DNA from: Rhodoferax potami
GTDB lineage: Bacteria; Pseudomonadota; Gammaproteobacteria; Burkholderiales; Burkholderiaceae_C
Assembly (NCBI RefSeq): GCF_032193765.1
Contig: NZ_JAVBIJ010000001.1
Span: 558,001 to 622,000, forward strand
DNA length: 64,000 nt
Direction: 5' to 3'
Positions 1-8,139 of this stretch are shown here, one piece after another; within the stretch, counting starts at the first letter, position 1; each line of letters opens with the position of its first letter. Position numbers and translations under genes: made by a program. The notes under the pieces were generated by a model, which worked only from the letters and a program-made list of their open reading frames with translations, was not told the DNA's origin and did no database searches.

Positions 1-515
1 TCCACCCGGTTGTCGTCATTCAGCTTTTGTACCAGCGCATCGTATTCATCACCCCAGCTATAGCTGCGCACCAAGGCGCCGCGTAGTTTGGACCGCTCCA
101 CCAGCGAGCGGAGGTCTTTGGGAGGCAAGGGCGCAGTACTGAGCGTGATCAGGGTGGGCGTGAGGTTGACTAGGTGTACAAATTGCGCCTTTTGGTCCCG
201 CTCCTGGTTTTGTGAGGCCGGAATCAAAATGTCGGCCTGGTGGGAGACAAAGGTCATCGAATCCGCCCGAGCGCGCGGCACTACCGGAAACTGAAGCTGG
301 CAACCCGCTTTGCGACTGACCTCGCGCAGCCAGTCGGGGTAGACGCCGGAGACCCCTTCATCAGTCACCTTGACATTGAAGCCCGTCGGTGCCGCCGGCA
401 CCACGATGGCCCGCGAGCACACCGCGTGGCTCAGGCTTGCACCCAGGATCAAAGCTGCGCTCACTGCCATGCGCAGCCAACAGGTTCTTCCGCCGGGAAA
501 AAGTGTAGAGCCCAT
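1..515 (-). CDS. Periplasmic solute-binding protein, SBP_bac_3-like (3' end cut by window edge)
   Basis: The reading frame opens with ATG at 513-515 and runs off the left edge, so only the first 171 codons are seen. Residues 1 to about 33 form a secretion signal: arginines near the start, then a hydrophobic stretch around 'AVSAALILGASLSHA'. The mature part ('GFNVKVTDEGVSGVYPDWLREVSRKAG') resembles the first lobe of the polar amino-acid type extracytoplasmic binding proteins that work with ABC importers or act as sensor domains. trxC lies 36 bases upstream on the same strand, so co-transcription is possible. The ligand cannot be inferred and the C-terminus is missing, so a fused signalling domain is not excluded. 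Confidence 0.6.
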   Translation of the reverse strand, partial: MGSTLFPGGRTCWLRMAVSAALILGASLSHAVCSRAIVVPAAPTGFNVKVTDEGVSGVYPDWLREVSRKAGCQLQFPVVPRARADSMTFVSHQADILIPASQNQERDQKAQFVHLVNLTPTLITLSTAPLPPKDLRSLVERSKLRGALVRSYSWGDEYDALVQKLNDDNRV

Positions 516-551
516 ATCGGCCACTATACACAGCCTTGCCGGCGTGGCGGC

Positions 552-995
552 CTATTTCACCGGCAAGTGCATTTGAACCCAACGCACGATATCGGCCTGC
601 CCCATGGCCCCGGGTTGACGGGCGACTTCGCGGCCGTTCACAAACAGCGCAAGGGTGGGAATGCTGCGGATCTGGAATCGGGCGCCCAGCGCCTGCTCGG
701 CCTCGGTATCCACTTTGGCCACCCGGATGTGCGGCTCCAGCTGGCGGGCAGCAGCGGCATAGGCGGGCGCCATCTGCCGGCAGGGCCCGCACCACGGCGC
801 CCAAAAGTCCACTAGCAGTGGGATATGGCTGCGGTGCAAATGCTTGTCAAAAGAGGCGGTGCTCAAGCCGACCGGCTTGCCGGTGAACAACGGGGCCTTG
901 CAGCTGCCGCAGTCGGGCGCACTGGACATGTGGTCTGCCTTCACCCGGTTGGTGGTGTGGCAGTGGGGGCAAACGATATGGAGTGCTTCGGTCAT
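552..995 (-). CDS. trxC: Thioredoxin 2
   Basis: This 147-residue protein has the two-part layout of thioredoxin 2. An N-terminal zinc-binding segment with two CXXC pairs ('CPHC' and 'CGSC', residues 9-32) is followed by a thioredoxin fold carrying the active site 'WCGPC' and the cis-proline segment 'IRSIPTLALF'. It reduces protein disulfides in the cytosol and in relatives belongs to the oxidative-stress response. Length and zinc motif separate it from the 105-110 residue TrxA. It is transcribed divergently from the small gene at 1162, and the 166-base gap between them holds a palindromic promoter region. Confidence 0.93.
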   Translation of the reverse strand: MTEALHIVCPHCHTTNRVKADHMSSAPDCGSCKAPLFTGKPVGLSTASFDKHLHRSHIPLLVDFWAPWCGPCRQMAPAYAAAARQLEPHIRVAKVDTEAEQALGARFQIRSIPTLALFVNGREVARQPGAMGQADIVRWVQMHLPVK

Positions 996-1080
996 GCAGG
1001 CTAGCTGGCGGCGCCCGGCTGAAACTCAAGCGTCCGGGGCGCAGGGCTTAGGCGTTTCACCCTAAGAAACAACGAATACT

Positions 1081-1116
1081 AGGGTTAACCCTTGCATCAA
1101 GTCTAGGGTTAACCCT
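1081..1116. promoter_or_regulatory. Two identical 12-bp palindromes, operator-like
   Basis: The perfect palindrome AGGGTTAACCCT occurs at 1081-1092 and again at 1105-1116, with centres 24 bp apart, about two helical turns. The second copy lies between the -35 and -10 hexamers of the promoter proposed for the gene at 1162, and the first overlaps the -35. That placement is what a repressor or dimeric regulator would use. I cannot name the regulator. The site also sits upstream of divergent trxC. Confidence 0.5.
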
Positions 1117-1121
1117 ATACT
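1092..1121 (+). promoter_or_regulatory. Sigma-70-type promoter for the small gene at 1162
   Basis: A -35 hexamer TTGCAT (1092-1097) and a -10 hexamer TATACT (1116-1121) are separated by 18 bases, close to the vegetative sigma consensus. Transcription would start near 1128, giving a short leader before the strong ribosome site AAAGGAG and the ATG at 1162. The spacer contains one of the two AGGGTTAACCCT palindromes. Confidence 0.5.
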
Positions 1122-1161
1122 GCAGTGCAACATCACTTGTTTTTACTTAAAGGAGCCCACC

Positions 1162-1425
1162 ATGGCCAGCACGACTCTTCACAGCATTTCTCTGCCCCGC
1201 GACGCACAACCCACTGTGGGCGCCTCCTTGCAGGCGCTGTGGGTAGCCGGCAAAAACCTGGTGGTGGCTTTGAGCCAAGCCGCTTTTGGCCGCGCATCCG
1301 GTGCCGGCCAGACCCGCCTGGAGCAGGCGGAAGAGCTGCGCACTTTTGCGGCCAGCATCCAGAAGTCGGACCCCGACTTTGCGCTGGACCTGTTTGCTGC
1401 CGCAGACCGCCACGAAGGCCTGTAA
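1162..1425 (+). CDS. Small conserved-looking hypothetical protein (87 aa)
   Basis: An 87-residue soluble protein with no signal peptide or membrane segment. The start is well supported: AAAGGAG lies six bases before the ATG. The middle ('GASLQALWVAGKNLVVAL') is mildly hydrophobic, and the rest looks helical and charged ('RLEQAEELRTFAASIQ'). I do not recognise a family. The dedicated promoter with two operator-like palindromes suggests a strongly regulated small protein, and divergent trxC hints at a stress response, but that is inference only. Confidence 0.7.
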   Translation: MASTTLHSISLPRDAQPTVGASLQALWVAGKNLVVALSQAAFGRASGAGQTRLEQAEELRTFAASIQKSDPDFALDLFAAADRHEGL

Positions 1426-1475
1426 GCCTTCGCGGCCCACGCGCCCACCCCGGCTGTGCTGGCCGGGTGGCGCGC
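1414..1475 (+). terminator. Pair of hairpins between convergent genes (possible terminator)
   Basis: GAAGGC and GCCTTC pair around a six-base loop at 1414-1431, over the end of the small gene. A longer GC-rich imperfect hairpin follows at about 1441-1475 around the loop TGTGCT. Neither has a T-run, so rho-independent action is uncertain. The position between convergent genes favours a termination role. Confidence 0.3.
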
Positions 1476-1485
1476 AGGGTTCCCC

Positions 1486-2541
1486 TTACATCGTGGGGTA
1501 ATCGGTGTAGCCCTTGGCACCGGGCGTGTAGTAGGTGCTGCTGTCAGGCGTGTTCAACGCCGCACCGGCTTTCACGCGTTCCGGCAGGTCCGGGTTGGCA
1601 ATGTAGGCATTGCCGAAAGCCACCGCATCCAGCTTCCCGTCTTTGATCGCTTGCTCAGCCTCTTCCGCGCTGTAGCCCATATTGCCGATCAACACACCCT
1701 TGTAGTTCGCGCGCGCCACTGACATGACGTCGGCCTTTTGCACGCCGAAGAAATCCGCACGCATCATGTGCAGGTAGGCCAGCTTGAAGCTGTTGAGCTT
1801 GTCCGCCAAGAAGGTAGTCAGGCCCACAGGGTCGCTGTCGATCATGCTGTTGAAGCTGTTCAGGGGCGACAGGCGCACACCCACGCGGTCGGAGCCGATG
1901 GCATCGCTCACCGCAGTCAGCACTTCAAACAAGAAACGTGCACGGTTTTCTACCGAGCCGCCATACGCGTCGGTGCGCTGGTTGCAGCCGTCGCGCAAGA
2001 ACTGGTCGATCAGGTAGCCGTTGGCGCCGTGCACTTCCACACCGTCAAAACCGGCGGCCATTGCGTTTTTGGCGCCTTGGGCAAACGCTGCCACGATTTC
2101 TTTGATTTCTTCCACAGTCAGTGCGTGGGGCGCCACGTGGGGCACTTTGCCTTCAGGGGTGTGGATCTCGCCTTCAATGGCCAGCGCGCTGCTGGAGACG
2201 GTGCGCGCACCGCCATTGATGCCGGGGTGGGCGGCGCGACCTGCGTGCCAGATTTGCATGAAGATGCGGCCGCCTTTGGCGTGCACTGCGTCGGTGGTCT
2301 TCTTCCAGCCGGCGATTTGTTCGGCGGAGTACACACCGGGCTCGGCCACAAAGGCAGAGGTGCCCTCAGTCACCATGGTGCACTCGGTGATGAGCAGGCC
2401 GCCGCTGGCGCGCTGGGCGTAGTACTCGGCCATCAAATCATTGGGCAGGTGCTCCATGCCCGCGCGGGTGCGGGTCAGTGGCGCGAGGACGAAACGGTTG
2501 GGCAGTGTCAGCGCGCCGACTTGGAGGGGGGAGAAAAGCAT
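1486..2541 (-). CDS. Old Yellow Enzyme family alkene reductase (NemA-like)
   Basis: An FMN-binding TIM-barrel ene-reductase of 351 residues that reduces activated C=C bonds, and often nitro compounds, with NAD(P)H. Family marks include the N-terminal 'LPNRFVLAPLTRTRAG', the substrate-site motif 'HGANGYLIDQFL' and 'YGGSVENRARF'. The frame can be read 18 codons further upstream, but the family starts at 'MLFSPLQVGALTLPNR', so the ATG at 2539-2541 is chosen. No neighbour shares an obvious pathway. NemA and other xenobiotic reductases are this close in sequence, so the exact substrate is unknown. Confidence 0.9.
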   Translation of the reverse strand: MLFSPLQVGALTLPNRFVLAPLTRTRAGMEHLPNDLMAEYYAQRASGGLLITECTMVTEGTSAFVAEPGVYSAEQIAGWKKTTDAVHAKGGRIFMQIWHAGRAAHPGINGGARTVSSSALAIEGEIHTPEGKVPHVAPHALTVEEIKEIVAAFAQGAKNAMAAGFDGVEVHGANGYLIDQFLRDGCNQRTDAYGGSVENRARFLFEVLTAVSDAIGSDRVGVRLSPLNSFNSMIDSDPVGLTTFLADKLNSFKLAYLHMMRADFFGVQKADVMSVARANYKGVLIGNMGYSAEEAEQAIKDGKLDAVAFGNAYIANPDLPERVKAGAALNTPDSSTYYTPGAKGYTDYPTM

Positions 2542-2651
2542 GTTCAAAAACCTGTAAACGTAACAACAAGGGGCGCGAGTGTGGCACCGGGGCAATAAGC
2601 CCGATGCGGTGGGGTTACTCGGTTTCGGGGTAGCCCCGCGCCCGCGGGCCT

Positions 2652-3836
2652 TCAGGGGCAGCGCAGGGTGGCCAGGTTTTTACCCACGCCCACCACCACA
2701 GCCAGGTGGGCTTTAACGCACTCAGGTGCGTGCGCCGTGTAGGTGTAGGTCAAGGTCAGCGGGAATGCTCGGGTGCTGTCCCAGGTATCTGCATTGAGAT
2801 AGCCGGGGCCACCGGTCCAGGTGATGTTGTAGGTGGCGTTGTCGGCAGCGCTCTGGGTGTTGTTGCCACGCAGTTCCCACCAGCCGCAGTTGCCGGCGTC
2901 GTAGCGGCAGGTCACCGGGTTTTTGGCGTTTTCGAACCAGTTGTTTTCTATGAGCGCATAGCCCGCTTGGCGCACGTTGATGCCGGAGTCAGTAATGCCG
3001 CTGTACAGGTTGTTGTACAGGTGCGTCCAGCCACCGCGCTGCATTGGGAGGCGGGCATGCACATTGCGGTACAGGTTGTGGTGGTAGGTGATTTCGCGGC
3101 CACCGGCAATGTCGCTGCTGGACGAGCCATCGAGCCCCACCTTTTTGCTGTCGTGGATGTCGTTGTAAGACACCGTGATGCGGTGCGAGTCTTTTTTGAT
3201 GTCGATGGCGCTCTCAAATGTCAGGTCCCCGTCCGGTGAGCCCTTGCACTCGTTGTTGACCGCAAATAACTCGTTGTGGTCAATCCAGATGTTGGAAGAC
3301 GAGTCAATCCGCAGCATGTCGGCATCGTGGGCGGCACCGGCCAGTGCGCCTATCTTCATGTTGCGTACCACCACGTTGTCGCTGCGGATCAGGGTGATGC
3401 CAAAGTTGGCCGAAGAGCCGTTGGCCCCCAGAATCGTCAGCCCGTGCGAAAACTCTTTGATTTGCAGCTCGCGGTAGGGGGCGTGCCAGTGCGGGCGGGG
3501 GCAGTTTTGATAAGCATCCGCCGTGTGGTCTTGAGTGATCCGGGCAATCTGCGCATCTTCATTGCCCGTGTAGGTCAGCACCAGCGGCTTGCCTGCCGCT
3601 TTGGCGGCGGCCACTTCTTGGATCATGTCTTCCAGCGTGGCTGCGCTGCGCCGCCGGGCGCCGGGGATGTTGCCACCCGCTGTGGTGGCAAACCCGCCGG
3701 AGTGGGTGTCTGCAGCTTCCACCGGCCCCGCGACAAATATTTCCGGCAAAGGCGCCTCGCTGTGGGCCGGGCTACCGATAGCGCCCCAGCACGCCAGCAC
3801 AAACACCAGGGCCAGCCGGGGCACGGTGAGGGGCAT
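2652..3836 (-). CDS. Secreted pectate lyase, polysaccharide lyase family 1
   Basis: A 394-residue protein with a signal peptide ('LALVFVLACWGAIGSPAHS') followed by a parallel beta-helix. Family 1 marks include the calcium-site-like 'WIDHNEL', the acidic run 'ESAIDIKKDSHRITVSYN', and 'HHNLYRNVHARLPMQRGG' with the catalytic-type arginine. Pectate lyases cut polygalacturonate by beta-elimination outside the cell, pointing to use of plant or algal pectin. The ATG at 3836 is chosen because it follows the preceding gene's stop by four bases and starts the signal peptide directly. No other pectin genes are visible, so this is an isolated enzyme. Confidence 0.88.
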   Translation of the reverse strand: MPLTVPRLALVFVLACWGAIGSPAHSEAPLPEIFVAGPVEAADTHSGGFATTAGGNIPGARRRSAATLEDMIQEVAAAKAAGKPLVLTYTGNEDAQIARITQDHTADAYQNCPRPHWHAPYRELQIKEFSHGLTILGANGSSANFGITLIRSDNVVVRNMKIGALAGAAHDADMLRIDSSSNIWIDHNELFAVNNECKGSPDGDLTFESAIDIKKDSHRITVSYNDIHDSKKVGLDGSSSSDIAGGREITYHHNLYRNVHARLPMQRGGWTHLYNNLYSGITDSGINVRQAGYALIENNWFENAKNPVTCRYDAGNCGWWELRGNNTQSAADNATYNITWTGGPGYLNADTWDSTRAFPLTLTYTYTAHAPECVKAHLAVVVGVGKNLATLRCP

Positions 3837-3840
3837 CGGT

Positions 3841-4380
3841 TCAGCCAGCGGCCAGAGCCGCATCGCGCACGCGGGCCAGCAGCCGGTGCCGGATCAAGCC
3901 GCTTACCGGCCGTATCACGTACCAATAGGGGGTGAACCGCAGCAGGGCCGCACGGTCGGTGCACCACACCCGCGTTTCGGTCAGCAGCCAGGTGCCGCCG
4001 CCGGCATCGGGTTGGGTGCTGAAGTTCAGCAGCAGCTTGGCACATCCCGGCTTGGCAAATGCCGCAAACCCGTCGGCACCCGCCACTGGCAACTGGCCGT
4101 AGTCTGCCTGCCAAAACCGGCCTGTCAGGCCCAGCGCGACCTCAGTATCGCCATCACGCCCGAGCAGCGTGAAGTTGTCGATCCCGAAAGGGGGCTGGTC
4201 TTTCAAGCGGCTACTGCCGCCCAGGGCGCCCCGCAGCCGGTCGGGCAGCTCGCGTAGCTGGATGAATCGGCGTGCCCACGGGTCTTCGCTCACGCCGGGC
4301 TGCAGCACCGCATCCATCAGGGCAGCAGGGCTGGCCTGGGTGAGCAAGCGGTGTTTCTCGCTGAACTGGTAGTGCGGCAT
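3841..4380 (-). CDS. Hypothetical protein, about 179 aa
   Basis: A soluble protein without signal peptide or clear membrane segment. Central beta-rich stretches ('FTLLGRDGDTEVALGLTGRFW', 'TWLLTETRVWCTD') and the ending 'PYWYVIRPVSGLIRHRLL' look like a small helix-grip (SRPBCC-type) fold, but I cannot name a family. Three in-frame ATGs exist (4401, 4392, 4380). I chose 4380 because GGAG sits seven bases upstream and the others would nearly abut the glutathione transferase stop. It lies between gst and the pectate lyase in a same-strand run, four bases from the latter. Confidence 0.6.
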   Translation of the reverse strand: MPHYQFSEKHRLLTQASPAALMDAVLQPGVSEDPWARRFIQLRELPDRLRGALGGSSRLKDQPPFGIDNFTLLGRDGDTEVALGLTGRFWQADYGQLPVAGADGFAAFAKPGCAKLLLNFSTQPDAGGGTWLLTETRVWCTDRAALLRFTPYWYVIRPVSGLIRHRLLARVRDAALAAG

Positions 4381-4408
4381 GAGCCGCTCCATCAACTGCA
4401 TCCGACGC

Positions 4409-5032
4409 TTACTTGGCTGCAAACTGTGCGTAATAGGCCTTGATGGCCGGTGTCTCGCCAATGCGCTGCATGTGTGCGTTCAGCGCCGGGGCCACGCGCT
4501 CCACCAAATCGGTGGGCACATGGTCAAAGCGGCCGGAGTTGAGGGCGCGCACATCCACCCACACCTTCAGGTCTGCCACAGTCAGGCGGCCGTCGGCAAA
4601 AAACTCGCCGCCTTGGGCTTGCAGGCGCTGCTGCAACCAGCCCAGGTACACCGGCATGGAGCCGTTGACCAACGCCAGGCGGGCTGCCTTTTGCTCTTCA
4701 CCGCTCATGCGGAACGTGGGGCCCATCTTGACGCCGGCTTCTTCCACCACATAGGTCACTTCATCGCAGTACAAGGCTTGCAAGGGGTCGGTGGGGTATA
4801 GGCCGGCCAGCTTGCCCGCAAAGCGCAAGAGCGCATCGCTCTGGGTGAACAGAGTGCCATCCACATCCAAAGTGGGCACCTGGCCGAACGGGGTGGCTTT
4901 GCGGACCTCTGCAAACTCAGGGAAGGTAAAGCGATGGTCATCAAACGCCACACCACCGATGTGCAGGGCCAGGCGCACAGGTTCGGCGCGGCCACCGTGC
5001 ATATCGAAGTAGCTGAGTTTCAGTTGGGGCAT
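4409..5032 (-). CDS. Glutathione S-transferase
   Basis: A 207-residue cytosolic glutathione transferase. The N-terminal thioredoxin-like half opens 'LKLSYFDMHGGRAEPVRLAL', with the early tyrosine and 'GRAEPVRL' typical of alpha/mu/pi/sigma-like classes. It has the cis-proline glutathione-site segment 'GQVPTLDVDG' and 'QSDALLRF' with the gamma-glutamyl-binding serine. The C-terminal half is helical. It likely conjugates electrophiles or reduces peroxides. It is the first gene of the leftward run toward the pectate lyase, and a repeat element occupies its upstream region. Confidence 0.9.
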   Translation of the reverse strand: MPQLKLSYFDMHGGRAEPVRLALHIGGVAFDDHRFTFPEFAEVRKATPFGQVPTLDVDGTLFTQSDALLRFAGKLAGLYPTDPLQALYCDEVTYVVEEAGVKMGPTFRMSGEEQKAARLALVNGSMPVYLGWLQQRLQAQGGEFFADGRLTVADLKVWVDVRALNSGRFDHVPTDLVERVAPALNAHMQRIGETPAIKAYYAQFAAK

Positions 5033-5135
5033 GGTGTTGTCCTAGTAGGGGGTAAAAATTAGGGGGCTGCACAGTGGCAGTGCAGCGCACGGGGCATTCT
5101 ATGCAGGTGGCACTGCCACCTTCGGTTAGGGCATC

Positions 5136-5192
5136 AAAAAGCCCTCTAGCGCTCTAATAACCTGTGCTAGTAGCTATTAAAATCGTAGCAAA
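5136..5192 (+). repeat. Interspersed repeat, copy R1 (divergent intergenic region)
   Basis: A copy of the roughly 56-bp repeat found across the window. It contains CCCTCTAGCGC, a variable middle, and the end block TAGCTATTAAAATCGTAGCAA, interrupted by changes relative to other copies. The end forms the hairpin GCTA(T/C)-loop-GTAGC. It lies between divergent gst and the M14 peptidase, and a false upstream start for the peptidase (5164) falls inside it. Confidence 0.75.
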
Positions 5193-5217
5193 CAAGTTTT
5201 ACAGCCAAAGCATTGAC

Positions 5218-6153
5218 ATGACCCTCTCCCGTTTCTATCCCTTGGGTACCCCCGGCCAGCCTTGGGGCCCTGCCGAGGTGCAACAGTGGCGCGCCCGCCA
5301 GGTGCGCCAGCGCAGCTATGCCGACGACGTGTTGGCTGCGATAGAGCTGCTGCGCAACCAGTGGGATGTGGAGTGCTATGGCGAAGTGGTGTATGCCGAC
5401 GCCGCGCTGGGTGAAGAGCGGTTCCCCCTCATGGCCCTGCGCAGCCTTAGTTGGAGCAGTGCTCTGCCCACCGTGCTCGTCACTGGCGGGGTGCACGGTT
5501 ACGAGACCAGTGGTGTGCATGGTGCGTTGCGCTTTGCAGCAGACCACGCTGCGGCCTTTGCCGGCCGGGTGAACCTGCTGGTGGCGCCCTGCGTGAGCCC
5601 TTGGGCCTATGAGCGCATCCAGCGCTGGAACTTTGATGCGCTGGACCCCAACCGCAGCTTCCGTGCCGACAGCCCCGCCCAAGAGAGCGCGGCCCTGATG
5701 CGCCTGGTGGCGCCGCTGCTGGGGCAGTTTGCCGCCCATATCGACCTGCACGAAACCACCGACACCGACGAGAGCGAGTACCGCCCCGCCGTGGCCGCGC
5801 GGGATGGCAAAGCCTTTGAGCCGTGCGTGATTCCCGATGGGTTTTACTTAGTGGACGACACCGCCAACCCACAGCCCGCATTCCAGCAGGCCATCCTGCG
5901 CGCTGTGGAGCAGGTCACGCACATTGCGCCTGCCGACGCCGAGGGCGGCCTGATCGGCACCCCGCTGGAAGCGCCCGGCGTCATTGCTTATGACGTGAAA
6001 GGCTGGGGCCTGTGCACCGGCATCACCGGGGCGCGCTACACCAGCATCACCGAGGTCTACCCCGACAGCCCACGCGCCAACCCCGAGCAGTGCATTGCCG
6101 CGCAAGTGGCGGCGGTGGGGGCGGCGTTGGATTTTGTGATCGCGTCAAGCTAA
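5218..6153 (+). CDS. M14-family zinc carboxypeptidase-like protein
   Basis: A 311-residue cytosolic-looking enzyme of the M14 (succinylglutamate desuccinylase/carboxypeptidase) superfamily. The first zinc ligands are in 'TGGVHGYETSG' (His and Glu), the substrate-binding arginine region is 'DPNRSF', and the third zinc ligand is in 'HIDLHETTD'. A glutamate near 'SITEVYPD' fits the catalytic base. The open frame extends 18 codons upstream, but those codons come from repeat R1, so the ATG at 5218 is preferred. The substrate, probably a small peptide or N-acyl amino acid, cannot be read from the sequence. Confidence 0.82.
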   Translation: MTLSRFYPLGTPGQPWGPAEVQQWRARQVRQRSYADDVLAAIELLRNQWDVECYGEVVYADAALGEERFPLMALRSLSWSSALPTVLVTGGVHGYETSGVHGALRFAADHAAAFAGRVNLLVAPCVSPWAYERIQRWNFDALDPNRSFRADSPAQESAALMRLVAPLLGQFAAHIDLHETTDTDESEYRPAVAARDGKAFEPCVIPDGFYLVDDTANPQPAFQQAILRAVEQVTHIAPADAEGGLIGTPLEAPGVIAYDVKGWGLCTGITGARYTSITEVYPDSPRANPEQCIAAQVAAVGAALDFVIASS

Positions 6154-6188
6154 CCGGGCCGGGGCATCGCGCCCCAGCGTCTGCGCAT

Positions 6189-7304
6189 TCAGCCTCTGGT
6201 TAGCTCAAATGCCCCCAGCGGCTGGGCGCGGCCGTTGAGGATGGCGTCTACCCGGTGGTGGCCGGGGTAGTGTTTGCGGGTGGTCATGTCGGCCAGCGAT
6301 ATCTTTTTGCCCACCTTTTGGGTCTCGTGCGGGGCCAGGTCCAGCGTTTTGAGCTTGAACACTTTGGCGCGTGCCTGGCCATTGGCCTTGACGTAGTGCA
6401 CCGCAAAGTCCACCAGCACCTGCTGGGCTTGCCCGGTGGTGTTGGTCACGTCAAAGGTCACGTTCAGCGAACCGCCCATCACTGCCTGCGGCGGCGTGAT
6501 GGCGGGCTGGCTCACCACTGCGTTGGCCGTCTCTCCAAAGCCCAGTGCCGCCAGCGCACCGGCCTCGCCGCGTTTCACTGCTGATCGCAGCGCGTGCTGC
6601 ACGGTCCAGCTCCGCTCGGGTGTGGCGCCTTGCAGCCAAGAGCGGGCTGTGTCCGCTAACAGGGCCGGGTGGTCTTTGCCAATGTCGTTGAGGTTGTTGG
6701 CCACCGAGCGCCGCACGTACAGGGCAGGGTCGTCTTTCAATGGCTCCAGCAGGGCCAGCACCGGGGCAGGGTCACGTTGAAACGCCGGCAAGCGCGAGGC
6801 CCAGGGCAGCCGCGGCCGTGTGCCCTCCGACACCAGGCGGCGCACATGCTCGGAGGGGTCGCGCGTCCACTCCATCAGCCGCTCGAGGGTGGCCTCTTGG
6901 TGGTGTTGCAAATAGGGGCGGATGCTGAACTCTGCCGTAAAGCGCTGTGTGAGCGCGTGCTGCGCCTGCATCGACAACTCAAAATGCCCCAGCCCGAATT
7001 CCGCCACAAACGCCGTGTGGGGCAGGTACAAGAACGATGCCAGCGAAAGGCCCGGGTTGCGCCCGTGCGGCTGCTCAGCAGATGCCAGCAAAATCGGCAG
7101 CGCCTGCGCATAGTCCTGCGGCAAGTGCTGCTGCAGTGCTCTGGCAATGTGCTTGCCACGCGGCATCAAGGCTAGGGCCTCGTAGCCGCTCAGCGCGTCG
7201 TGTAAAAAGGCATCAGCGTCAAACCGCGGGTGCACCGCCCGGATCATGCGCGCAATGGCCTGCGGCACATCGGGGCCATATTGGGCAACCAGCGGCTCGG
7301 CCAT
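6189..7304 (-). CDS. DNA alkylation repair glycosylase, AlkC-like
   Basis: A 371-residue protein with two parts. Residues 1 to about 240 are helical HEAT-like repeats with the AlkC/AlkD-type stretch 'HVRRLVSEGTRPRLPW' and the repeat 'LYVRRSVANNLNDIGKD'. Residues from about 265 form an Ig-like beta-sandwich ('GGSLNVTFDVTNTTGQAQQV'). HEAT plus Ig-like is the known layout of AlkC enzymes, which excise 3-methyl-type alkylated bases from DNA without flipping the base out. It lies 11 bases downstream of udk on the same strand, so the two may share a transcript. Confidence 0.85.
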   Translation of the reverse strand: MAEPLVAQYGPDVPQAIARMIRAVHPRFDADAFLHDALSGYEALALMPRGKHIARALQQHLPQDYAQALPILLASAEQPHGRNPGLSLASFLYLPHTAFVAEFGLGHFELSMQAQHALTQRFTAEFSIRPYLQHHQEATLERLMEWTRDPSEHVRRLVSEGTRPRLPWASRLPAFQRDPAPVLALLEPLKDDPALYVRRSVANNLNDIGKDHPALLADTARSWLQGATPERSWTVQHALRSAVKRGEAGALAALGFGETANAVVSQPAITPPQAVMGGSLNVTFDVTNTTGQAQQVLVDFAVHYVKANGQARAKVFKLKTLDLAPHETQKVGKKISLADMTTRKHYPGHHRVDAILNGRAQPLGAFELTRG

Positions 7305-7314
7305 ATCGGGGCGC

Positions 7315-7959
7315 TTAGCCGCGGTCTAGCTCTTTGATCAGCGTCTTCACCTTGGTGGTGATGATGTCGACCGCCGGGTCGTTGGCGCCGTGGGGCAGGA
7401 TGACGTGGGCGTGCCGCTTGGTGGGCTCGATGAACTGCTTGTGCATCGGGCGCACGGTTTCCAAGTACTGGGCGATCACGCTCTCGGTGCTGCGGCCGCG
7501 CTCGGTAATGTCGCGCTGCAGGCGGCGAATAAAGCGCACATCGGCCGCCGTGTCCACAAATATCTTCAGCGACATCATCTTGCGCAGCTCGGGGTCAAAC
7601 AGCGCAAACAGCCCCTCAATCACGATCACCGGTGCCGGGTTCACCACCACGGTGCTGGGTGCGCGGTTGTGGGTCACAAAATCGTAGGTCGGCATGTCGA
7701 TGGCCTCACCGCGGCGCAGTGCCTGCATGTGCTGCACCATCAGGGGCCAATCGAAGGCGTCGGGGTGGTCGTAATTGGTTTTGACGCGCTCTTCAGGCGC
7801 CAGGTGGGTCTGGTCGCAGTAATAGTCGTCCTGGTAGACCACAGACGCCATGCCCGGCCCGATAGAGGCCAGCACCTCGCGTGTCACGGTAGATTTGCCG
7901 CTGCCACTGCCCCCGGCAACGCCGATCACGAATGGTTTGTTATTGGATTTTTGGGGCAT
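7315..7959 (-). CDS. udk: Uridine kinase
   Basis: A 214-residue nucleoside kinase that phosphorylates uridine and cytidine in pyrimidine salvage. The P-loop is 'GVAGGSGSGKST' near residue 15, followed by 'QDDYYCDQTHL', 'NYDHPDAFDW' and the lid region 'RRLQRDITERGR', all standard for Udk. Length matches the family. It is divergent from the diguanylate cyclase gene at 8140 and is followed closely by the alkC-like gene. Confidence 0.95.
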   Translation of the reverse strand: MPQKSNNKPFVIGVAGGSGSGKSTVTREVLASIGPGMASVVYQDDYYCDQTHLAPEERVKTNYDHPDAFDWPLMVQHMQALRRGEAIDMPTYDFVTHNRAPSTVVVNPAPVIVIEGLFALFDPELRKMMSLKIFVDTAADVRFIRRLQRDITERGRSTESVIAQYLETVRPMHKQFIEPTKRHAHVILPHGANDPAVDIITTKVKTLIKELDRG

Positions 7960-8139
7960 GATTTTTAGGGGTTCCGGACGACAAAGCGCGCTATTTTACG
8001 AGCCCGGCCCAGTTTGGCCCAACAGGCCCTAGCCGTAATCGGTTACATCCAAAAAGGATGGTTGTTTTGCAAACGCCTCCGTAGAATGGAATCCAGAAGC
8101 TGCACCCCGAATAGCCGCAAACCCACACCCACCCAGCCC

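Noticed and set aside
1081-1116. The GGGTTA palindromes as telomere-like repeats
   Set aside because: They are two isolated palindromes at a promoter, not a tandem array.
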